Source: DATFMP01 sp041477795 (GTDB lineage Bacteria; SAR324; JACQKK01). From it: 38,412 bases of DNA. Of this stretch, positions 32,543-38,412 are shown in pieces; within the stretch, counting starts at the first letter, position 1, and the number at the start of each line of letters is the position of its first letter. A program made the position numbers and the translations under genes. The stretch is from contig JBGOUY010000001.1 of NCBI GenBank assembly GCA_041477795.1, forward strand, positions 1 to 38,412, written 5' to 3'. The notes under the pieces were generated by a model. That model saw nothing but the letters and a program-made list of their open reading frames with translations. It was not told where the DNA came from and made no database searches.

Positions 32543-32572
32543 AGCCCTGGTCACCAATCGGGGACCAGGGCT
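32543..32572. terminator. hairpin near the integrase remnant
   Basis: AGCCCTGGTC (32543-32552) pairs perfectly with GACCAGGGCT (32563-32572) around a 10-base loop. An A-rich GAGAAA precedes it and CTTG follows, so it could terminate minus-strand transcription. It lies between the tRNA-like end and the integrase scrap, like the hairpin at 26.8 kb. Confidence 0.45.
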
Positions 32573-32703
32573 CTTGCACCTCAGGATTCCGACGAAGCCT
32601 TCCGGGCTTCAGACTTGCCGCCATTCAAGCACTGCCACGACCCGCCGTAATGACCGTCGCACTTGAGACTGGCAAAATGCCGTCAGCTACAAACCCCGTC
32701 CTC

Positions 32704-32775
32704 CATCAACACGGCCGAACCCTCAAGCTAACTCCGGAGCGACTCCGCGAACCGGCGCAAGAAAGTCTCATTGCA
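32704..32775 (+). pseudogene. integrase C-terminal scrap
   Basis: The plus-strand frame contains LKLTPERLREPAQ (32722-32760), the same motif as YLKLPPEKLREPTQ in the scrap at 17.8 kb and as the DxERLREPMQ end of P4-type integrases. Nothing else of the enzyme is recognisable. The rest of 32255-32878 holds no gene that I can support. Confidence 0.45.
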
Positions 32776-32878
32776 GAGCGCCAATCCCCCGCTCCTCTGC
32801 TGCTCTCGCGCGTCGCCCGGCTTTGCGCCGAGCCATCGCAGTGGCCCACCGCGGAGGATCCAATGGTCACCCGTCGCC

Positions 32879-33826
32879 TTACGTGGAATCGGCCAGACCG
32901 AACTGCCGGCACAGGAGCACGAGGGTTTCATAGATGACATGGGCGCACAGGTGCGCCGCCAAGCCATTCACATCCTGAGGGGGGCTCACCGTGTTGACGT
33001 CGACCGCCACAATGTTGAGGTTTGTCAGCAGGCGGAGCAGATCGATGCCTTCACGCGCGGAAAGCCCGCCCCAGGAAGGTGAGCACACCCCGGGCGCGCA
33101 GGAAGGATCAAATACGTCCATATCGAAGCAGAGGTAGACGGGCCGGCCGCGTGCCTGATTGCGGAACTCCAGCAAATGCTCTGCGATGCTCCCACGTAGC
33201 AGTTGATCCAGCGATAGGACTTTGTAGCCGAGACTACGTGCACGGGGTATGACGCCTTGCGCATAGGTCGTTCCGCGGATTCCGATGTGCCATGACGACG
33301 ATACATCGATGAGCGCTTCCTCAGCCACGTGCGTGAATTGTGTCGCGGCGTTGTATTTTTCGCTTTCCACGTACGGGTAAGCGTCCGTGTGGGAGTCGAC
33401 GTGGAGGGCGACGAGGTCTGGGTGCCGTTTCGCGACCGCTCGTACGACCGGCACGGTGATTGAGCCGTCGCCTCCGATCGTGACCGGGACAGCCCCGGAA
33501 GCGACGATCCGCGCAACGGCCTGTTCGATCCGCTCAAAGGCGTCAACGATCCGACCGGGGGTCAACTTCACGTTGCCGCAATCGACAAGCTGAAGCTTCG
33601 ACACTGGATCGAAGTCGGCGTGGGTCGGATTGAACCGGCGCATGAGCGCGGACTGCTGGCGGACCGAGTCTGGGCCGCCACGGGCGCCCACGCGGAATGG
33701 GTGAGTGCCGCAATCGAACGGAATGCCCAGGATCGCTGCGCGATTGCCAGCACCCGGTCGGCCATAAGGGGCGCCCATGAATGTCATGGGCAATGTGAAC
33801 AGCTCGTCATCCGACAGGCGTGCCAT
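32879..33826 (-). CDS. agmatinase/arginase-family ureohydrolase with altered metal motif
   Basis: A 315-residue cytoplasmic enzyme of the family that releases urea from guanidino compounds with two Mn ions. Five of six usual metal ligands are visible: Asp144, His146 and Asp148 in HVDSHTD, and Asp235 and Asp237 in CFDMDVFDP. The first motif, normally GGDHS, is GGDGS here (119-122), so the first ligand histidine is Gly121. GGAGG lies 7 bases before the ATG at 33826. It follows the M20 gene by 24 bases in the same direction and is the last gene of the amino acid importer block. Substrate could be agmatine, guanidinobutyrate or another guanidino acid. Confidence 0.88.
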   Translation of the reverse strand: MARLSDDELFTLPMTFMGAPYGRPGAGNRAAILGIPFDCGTHPFRVGARGGPDSVRQQSALMRRFNPTHADFDPVSKLQLVDCGNVKLTPGRIVDAFERIEQAVARIVASGAVPVTIGGDGSITVPVVRAVAKRHPDLVALHVDSHTDAYPYVESEKYNAATQFTHVAEEALIDVSSSWHIGIRGTTYAQGVIPRARSLGYKVLSLDQLLRGSIAEHLLEFRNQARGRPVYLCFDMDVFDPSCAPGVCSPSWGGLSAREGIDLLRLLTNLNIVAVDVNTVSPPQDVNGLAAHLCAHVIYETLVLLCRQFGLADST

Positions 33827-33850
33827 GTGGGGCCTCCAGTGCTTTCTCGA

Positions 33851-35113
33851 TTAGACGGGAGCGGACAGGAAGGCATAAGCCGCGAGCGTGTGCACCTTCG
33901 CAACCGCCTTGAGTTCATCGACGAGGACGCACTCGTCCGGGCCGCCCATATTGAAGGGGGTCAGACCGAACACGACCGTGGGTACGTTGTGCATCCGGTA
34001 CCAGCGAGAATCTGAGCCTCCGACGCGCATGTTGATCGCGGGGCGCTGACCGAGCACGTCCTGGGCAGCCTCCGCCACCTGGCGGACGATCTCGTGGGTG
34101 GGTTCGGTATAGCTTGCTTCGAAGCGTCGGATGGCGCGCCAGGTGACCCCTTCCAGGGGCCCAAGCCATTCGGCGAGCTTCGCTTCGAGGATTCCCGTCG
34201 TGATCCCCACCGGCAGGCGGATATCGGCCTTGGCCACGGCATGAGCAGGCACGAGATTGGGTGACGTGCCGCCGGCGATCGTGCCGATATTGACAGTCAC
34301 CCGGCCCAGCGTGTCAGCCTCCCCGATGCCGGACAGCCGCTCTGAGACGGTCCGTGCAGCGCGAATCGCAGCAGTGATCGAGGGCGGTGCGGCGACGGGC
34401 AAATGCTCGAGTTCCTTGACGAGATCGAGCGCCTTGCGCAGCCGGTCAATGGCGTTGATGCCCTTGTGCACATGGGCTCCGTGGGCGGGCGAACCCGTCG
34501 CTTCGATCTCGACCCAGAGCAGTCCCTTCTCGCCAAACCGGACGACCAGCGGTGAGCCAACGTCGCCACAGATGTTGGCGTCACCCTTGGCGTGCGGAAT
34601 ATGCTCCAGCATGTAGGCGGTCCCGAGCGAGCCCATGTTCTCCTCGTCGCCGGCGAGAGTGAGCACGATTTCGCCGGCCCATGCATCGCGATGCTCGGCC
34701 AGCAAAGTGGCGGCAAGAATCGAACTGGCGATGCCACCTTTCATGTCGGAGACGCCACGGCCGTAGATGCGATTGTCCTTCAGAATCCCGCCCAGGGGGG
34801 GAACCGTCCAGCCGAGATCCTCGCCAATGGGAAACGTATCCAGATGTCCGTTGAATATGAGTCGGCGGCCCGGGCGAATGGCCTTGACGCGGGCGATCAG
34901 GCTCACCACGCGCGGTTCGGGCTCAATACGCTCGATCTCTATGGCGGGGATTTCCGACAAGATCTCTTGGGCTGTCTTCGCAATCTCGTACGTATCGCTC
35001 GGGGGGTTGGGCGAAGCGATGCCAACGAGGCGCTGAGTCGCAGCGATGAGGCGATCGAGGGATGAATCGACCTTGCTCGCCAATGTCTCGCGCACTCCAA
35101 ACCGATCGGGCAT
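33851..35113 (-). CDS. M20-family metallopeptidase (ArgE/DapE/CPG2 type)
   Basis: A 420-residue zinc hydrolase. Zinc ligands and catalytic residues are in order: His90 and Asp92 in FNGHLDTFP, Asp123 in GRGVSDMKGG, and Glu157-Glu158 in AGDEENMG. The inserted dimerisation domain contains the conserved SPAHGAHVHKG. These enzymes remove acyl or aminoacyl groups from amino acids or dipeptides. No signal peptide, so it acts inside. ATG at 35113 with only a weak ribosome site. Between it and the upstream permease lie 277 bases that include a 28-base perfect palindrome. It probably acts on what the polar amino acid importer brings in. Confidence 0.88.
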   Translation of the reverse strand: MPDRFGVRETLASKVDSSLDRLIAATQRLVGIASPNPPSDTYEIAKTAQEILSEIPAIEIERIEPEPRVVSLIARVKAIRPGRRLIFNGHLDTFPIGEDLGWTVPPLGGILKDNRIYGRGVSDMKGGIASSILAATLLAEHRDAWAGEIVLTLAGDEENMGSLGTAYMLEHIPHAKGDANICGDVGSPLVVRFGEKGLLWVEIEATGSPAHGAHVHKGINAIDRLRKALDLVKELEHLPVAAPPSITAAIRAARTVSERLSGIGEADTLGRVTVNIGTIAGGTSPNLVPAHAVAKADIRLPVGITTGILEAKLAEWLGPLEGVTWRAIRRFEASYTEPTHEIVRQVAEAAQDVLGQRPAINMRVGGSDSRWYRMHNVPTVVFGLTPFNMGGPDECVLVDELKAVAKVHTLAAYAFLSAPV

Positions 35114-35192
35114 GGCAGCCTAGTAGTCAGGCACGTCTTAAATTGCGGGTAGAGTGCCCAGGTGGCTTCGGGCTTATCGACCCCAGAACGGT

Positions 35193-35220
35193 GTAGGGGC
35201 ATAGCATGCTATGCCCCTAC
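35193..35220. repeat. 28-base perfect palindrome
   Basis: GTAGGGGCATAGCA is followed immediately by its exact reverse complement, with no loop and no mismatch. It lies 80 bases upstream of the M20 start, in the gap after the permease gene. A spacer-less palindrome of this length is more like a protein-binding site or a cruciform element than a terminator. GGCATAGCGT also occurs at about 35336 and a related palindrome at 32478. Confidence 0.7.
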
Positions 35221-35390
35221 CCTCCTCCACGTAACCGAATCCCAAAGAGTGGCGCTCTACTAGTGGACGATAACATTCATTTTGTTGCTGACGGCAGCAT
35301 GAGTGCATTCTTCTGCAAACGGCCATAAACACGGCATAGCGTCGAATTGATGGTGCCGGATAGCACTGCCAATTCATCTGTTACCGGCCA

Positions 35391-36056
35391 TTAGCGACGT
35401 TGCATCCGCCATTCCGCATATCGGATCGCCATCGCGAGCGGCCAGCAGATGAAAAAGTACACCACGGCGATAAATGTGAAGATCTCCAGCGGCCGGAACG
35501 TGGAGGCCGAAAGCTCCATGCCGCGCCGGGTTATTTCACTCACGGAAATGATGGCGCCCAGGGACGAGAACTTGATGAGCTGTACGAAGTTCGATGCGAG
35601 CGGCGGCAATGTCATCCGCACAGCCTGTGGCAATACGATCCGCCGGAAGGTCTGCGCCGGCGTGAGGCCCAGCACCTGCGCCGCTTCGCGATGACCCACC
35701 GGGACGGCCTGAATGCCGGAGCGGTACACCTCGGCGATGAAGGCCGCCTGATAGATAGACAGTCCGATGATGAGCGCGGCCAACGCTGAAATCTGGATAT
35801 CGAACACGATCGGCAACACGTAGTACACCCACAGCAACTGCACGACGATCGGCGTGTTCCGGATGATTTCGCCGAACCACAGGGCGATCCAGCGCAGGCC
35901 GCGCCATTTGGACCGGTCGAGCAATGCGATGACGAGCCCGCCAATCATCGCCAGCACCAGCGTTACGGCGGAGAGCAGTAGCGTCATCTGCAGTCCCGAC
36001 ATCAGAAATCCGAGACTGCTCCAGATGGTGTCCCAACGGAATTGATACCTGAACAT
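35391..36056 (-). CDS. polar amino acid ABC transporter permease (HisM/GlnP type)
   Basis: A 221-residue membrane protein with about five hydrophobic segments. The family motifs GEIIRNTPIVVQLLWVYY (with RxTPxxxQL) and the EAA loop VGHREAAQVLGLTPAQTFRR then IVLPQAVR are intact. Only one permease gene is present, so the channel is probably a homodimer. ATG at 36056; it follows the binding-protein gene by 53 bases. Confidence 0.9.
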   Translation of the reverse strand: MFRYQFRWDTIWSSLGFLMSGLQMTLLLSAVTLVLAMIGGLVIALLDRSKWRGLRWIALWFGEIIRNTPIVVQLLWVYYVLPIVFDIQISALAALIIGLSIYQAAFIAEVYRSGIQAVPVGHREAAQVLGLTPAQTFRRIVLPQAVRMTLPPLASNFVQLIKFSSLGAIISVSEITRRGMELSASTFRPLEIFTFIAVVYFFICWPLAMAIRYAEWRMQRR

Positions 36057-36109
36057 CCGGATCCCTGCGCATCAGCGCTGGTGCAAGGGGTTCGCCGCGA
36101 CCCTTCGCT

Positions 36110-36925
36110 TCAGGGCGCGACGATCGGATCGAGCTTGTGCTTCTTGGCGAATTGCATCAGTCGGCCGTCGAGCTTGATGGTATCAACGAATAGGTTGATA
36201 TAGTTGAGCCAGATCTGATCGCCCTGCGGAACGACATAGGCGTAAGGCGTGATGGCAAGCTTTTGACTCGGCAGGATGTAGGTTGCCCAGTCGAACGTGG
36301 CGATCACCTTGATGGCGGTCGGGAAGTCCGTCATGATCACCTCGACCCGTTTTGCAACGAGTTCACCCTCACGCGTGTTGGGCGGAGCGACAGCGATCAC
36401 CTCGGCGTTTTTGAGGTATGACTTCATGAAGGTCTCGATGTAACTGCCCAGCGAGACGGCGACCTTCACGCCTTTCTTATCGATGTCCCCCCATTTCTTG
36501 ATCTTGCCTCCCTTTCTCAACACCGCATAGATGTTGGTGATCAGGTACGGTTTCGAGAACTCGACTGCCTGTGCGCGTTTCAGGGTTGCGCCCACCCCGA
36601 ACATGCCGATATCGCACTTGTTTGACTGCAGATCGGCGATGAAGCTGCCGAAGCTCGATTCGATGATTTCGAGCTGGGCGCCAAGTTCCTTGGCGAGCTC
36701 TTTGGCAAGATCGGCATCGATTCCTTCGATCTCGCCAGTCTGCGGATTCCGATACGAGATCGAGTAGTAGAGCGGATACTGGCAGACCTTGAGCTTCTGG
36801 CTCTTGGTGATTTCAAAGAGACGAGACTGCGTCTGCTGCGCGAAAATCGGATCGGCCCCAGCAGCAAGCACCGCGATACCTAGAGCAATCGCGAAGCAAG
36901 TGCCTGTGGCTCTTGAAACACGCAT
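36110..36925 (-). CDS. polar amino acid ABC transporter substrate-binding protein (family 3)
   Basis: A 271-residue periplasmic protein. A signal peptide (about 1-29, with IALGIAVLAAGADPIFA) precedes the ligand-binding domain: TGEIEGIDADLAKELAKELG, a CDIGMFGVGAT loop, and EFSKPYLITNIYAVLRKGG. AAGGAGG lies 8 bases before the ATG at 36925, which also gives a proper signal peptide; longer in-frame starts do not. Family members bind histidine, glutamine, arginine, opines or other amino acids. By eye its third codon positions are richer in A and T than in the left half of the window, hinting at separate origin. Confidence 0.9.
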   Translation of the reverse strand: MRVSRATGTCFAIALGIAVLAAGADPIFAQQTQSRLFEITKSQKLKVCQYPLYYSISYRNPQTGEIEGIDADLAKELAKELGAQLEIIESSFGSFIADLQSNKCDIGMFGVGATLKRAQAVEFSKPYLITNIYAVLRKGGKIKKWGDIDKKGVKVAVSLGSYIETFMKSYLKNAEVIAVAPPNTREGELVAKRVEVIMTDFPTAIKVIATFDWATYILPSQKLAITPYAYVVPQGDQIWLNYINLFVDTIKLDGRLMQFAKKHKLDPIVAP

Positions 36926-36944
36926 GGCGGAATCCTCCTTTGGA

Positions 36945-37703
36945 TTATCCCTCCAACAGCTGCAAGAAGCGTTTTGCGCGATCGGTCGCAGGTGCCGCGA
37001 AAAACTGTGCTGGAGGAGCTTCCTCAACGATCTCGCCCATATCCATGAACGCGACACGGGAGCCAACCTGACGCGCAAACCCCATTTCGTGAGTGACAAT
37101 CAACATCGTCATGCCTTCGCTGGCGAGCTGGCGCATGACGATCAGCACCTCGCGGCGCAACTCCGGGTCGAGGGCCGAGGTAACCTCGTCGAACAACATG
37201 ACTCTGGGTGACATGGCGAGCGCTCGCGCGATGGCGACGCGCTGCTGCTGCCCTCCCGACAGTCGCGCAGGGTAGGCGTCACGCTTGTCGGAGAGGCCCA
37301 CTTTGTCGAGCAGCTTCTCTGCTATCGCCGCTGCCTGATCTTTTGCGATACTCTTGACTCGAAGCGGTGCCTCGATGATGTTCTCAAGTACCGACATGTG
37401 TGGCCATAGATTGAAATGCTGGAATACCATCCCAATCTCTGCCCGCACTGCCCGGGCGGCCTGACGGATACGGGCATCCGGATGAGGCGCGGAAATCACC
37501 GCGCCATTCATGACGATCGAACCTTCGCTCGGCTCCTCGAGGAGCGCAAAGCATCTGAGCAGCGTCGTCTTGCCCGAACCGCTTGGCCCCACGATGCAGA
37601 CGACATCCTGCTCGGCAACAGGCAGCGACACCCGCGTGAGCACCTGGTTGGTGCCAAAGCGCTTGGAGATCTTTTTGGCGACAATGATCGGGGGCCCCGC
37701 CAT
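36945..37703 (-). CDS. polar amino acid ABC transporter ATP-binding protein (GlnQ/HisP type)
   Basis: A 252-residue ATPase. Walker A GPSGSGKTT is at 39-47, the Q-loop MVFQHFNLWPHMSVLENI from 92 is typical of GlnQ/HisP, the signature LSGGQQQRVAIARAL starts at 148, and Walker B is VMLFDEVTSALDP (168-180). The switch His is in VTHEMGFAR. The ATG at 37703 has GTGGGAAG only 2 bases upstream, with a GAG at 9 bases, so the start is probable rather than certain. First gene of the importer/hydrolase operon. Confidence 0.9.
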   Translation of the reverse strand: MAGPPIIVAKKISKRFGTNQVLTRVSLPVAEQDVVCIVGPSGSGKTTLLRCFALLEEPSEGSIVMNGAVISAPHPDARIRQAARAVRAEIGMVFQHFNLWPHMSVLENIIEAPLRVKSIAKDQAAAIAEKLLDKVGLSDKRDAYPARLSGGQQQRVAIARALAMSPRVMLFDEVTSALDPELRREVLIVMRQLASEGMTMLIVTHEMGFARQVGSRVAFMDMGEIVEEAPPAQFFAAPATDRAKRFLQLLEG

Positions 37704-37836
37704 GACTTCCCACTCGTCGCCGGTCGATGAACTGCTCGGCAATGGCGTGATACGCCGCTTTAGAAGGTTATCGAGACAGCCGCTGGCGCTGAAAACGGCT
37801 TTCCCACGGGCGCAATCGGGGGCGGGCCGCACTCGC

Positions 37837-37865
37837 TTCGTAATCTACATCCTCTGTGATGTCAA
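37837..37865 (-). promoter_or_regulatory. promoter of the polar amino acid importer operon
   Basis: On the minus strand a perfect -35 TTGACA (37865-37860), a 17-base spacer and a weak -10 TACGAA (37842-37837) lie about 130 bases before the ATPase ATG. The long leader has no obvious riboswitch-like structure. Confidence 0.45.
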
Positions 37866-38295
37866 TCTTCGCGGGGAGGGTCGACAGAGCAATCGCAACG
37901 TTGCTGCACCACCCCCGGAGCCCGTTCCCCGGGATCTGATGGCAGCTCTCTTGTGGCCAGGCGTCTTATGAAACCCTCGTGTGAAACGCGTTGGAACCGA
38001 TCAGCGCACATCCGGGCATCCCGAAAGACTCGTGGATGCGAGGACTCTTTTCAGAGCGGGTGCGGCGAATGGGGTATCGGCTTTCGGGAGGACCGCTCCG
38101 ATCCCATGGCCGACCCGCCAAGGCGGGACTGCACCCCAGTTGGAACAAGCCCTTGCTTTGCTCGGCGGCAGCCGCGCAACGAACAATGGGTGCGCGAGGG
38201 AGCTTTCTTCCTCGCAGCAGTTGTTGTTCACAGCCGTTCTAAACACAGCGTCATAAATATTTGCGAATCAATTTCGGTTGTGATGTCATCGATGC
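37866..38295. other. intergenic region before the transposase gene
   Basis: About 430 bases. Short frames are open on both strands but none has a recognised motif. The last 70 bases (38226-38295) are clearly AT-richer than the rest, as expected for the promoter or terminal repeat of the insertion sequence that follows. Confidence 0.35.
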
Positions 38296-38412
38296 ATGAA
38301 ACCGCTGAGCATTGCCGATGCTTCGACTATCGTGCTTGGACTGCAAGATGAAATCCGGCGGTCCGAGGAATCTCGCTACGACCATCGGCTGCATGCCGTG
38401 CTCCTGGTGGCC
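38296..38412 (+). CDS. IS630-like transposase or HTH protein, N-terminal part (cut by window edge)
   Basis: The frame from ATG 38296 runs off the window: MKPLSIADASTIVLGLQDEI, then RRSEESRYDHRLHAVLLVA. The RYDHRLHxVLLVA segment is typical of the helix-turn-helix leader of IS630-family transposases, where it is followed by a 'CxEVAxLxGxxxxTVxxW' helix. Only 39 residues are visible, so the family is likely but the integrity of the element is unknown. Confidence 0.6.
   Translation, partial: MKPLSIADASTIVLGLQDEIRRSEESRYDHRLHAVLLVA

Noticed and set aside
35174..35377. Small minus-strand frame spanning the 28-base palindrome
   Set aside because: Cys- and Arg-rich translation without a family motif or ribosome site; the palindrome explains part of the sequence.
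37966..38256. Several short overlapping frames before the right edge
   Set aside because: None has a motif, a good ribosome site or support from neighbouring genes.
1..38412. CRISPR array, phage structural genes, toxin-antitoxin or defence system
   Set aside because: No regularly spaced short repeats and no cas, phage capsid or toxin-antitoxin motifs were seen; the mobile signs are limited to recombinase, integrase and transposase remnants.

Overview
The window is GC-rich DNA that looks like a betaproteobacterium, most likely Burkholderiales. The clues are a tripartite tricarboxylate (TctC/Bug-type) transporter, dense solute-uptake operons, a tmRNA-3'-end-like sequence of the betaproteobacterial kind, and the high GC coding style. 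This assignment is an inference. No intact rRNA or tRNA gene and no CRISPR array was seen.

Layout. (1) 0.2-0.35 kb: scrap of an acyl-CoA dehydrogenase. (2) 0.7-6.9 kb, minus strand: one operon of three short-chain dehydrogenase-like proteins, an NMT1/SsuA-type ABC importer (ATPase, permease, binding protein) and an alpha/beta hydrolase. (3) 7.2-9.4 kb: an unknown 166-residue protein, a broken serine recombinase and a frameshifted metallo-beta-lactamase-fold hydrolase. (4) 9.7-15.8 kb, plus strand: a LacI-family regulator followed by a complete branched-chain-amino-acid-type ABC importer, with matching operator/promoter units before each. (5) 15.8-18.2 kb: a GFA-family gene and an OsmC scrap between two serine-recombinase 3' remnants, then a tmRNA-like att repeat and an integrase scrap. 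(6) 18.2-26 kb, minus strand: a 2,2-dialkylglycine decarboxylase, a transposase scrap, a TctC-TctA-TctB transporter with the stump of a second TctA, a CoxG-like protein and an old-yellow-enzyme/dienoyl-CoA-reductase-type flavoprotein. (7) 26.2-27 kb: a truncated P4-type integrase and a second copy of the att repeat. (8) 27-32.3 kb: a polysaccharide-deacetylase-fold enzyme, divergent from a CUT1-type sugar ABC importer (two permeases, Tat-exported binding protein, no ATPase) and an alpha/beta hydrolase. (9) 32.3-32.9 kb: a tRNA-3'-end-like sequence and another integrase scrap. (10) 32.9-37.9 kb, minus strand: a polar-amino-acid ABC importer followed by an M20 metallopeptidase and an agmatinase-family ureohydrolase. 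(11) The right edge enters an IS630-like transposase.

Overall this is an accessory, catabolic mosaic. Five different classes of solute importer (NMT1/taurine type, branched-chain type, TTT, CUT1, polar amino acid) lie in 38 kb, most of them next to hydrolases or oxidoreductases that could process the imported compound, with decayed recombinases and att-like sequences at several block borders. The least ordinary elements are the three tandem SDR proteins that all lack the Ser-Tyr-Lys catalytic triad, the paired LacI operators, the stump of a second TctA, the ureohydrolase with an altered metal-binding motif, and a 28-base perfect palindrome.
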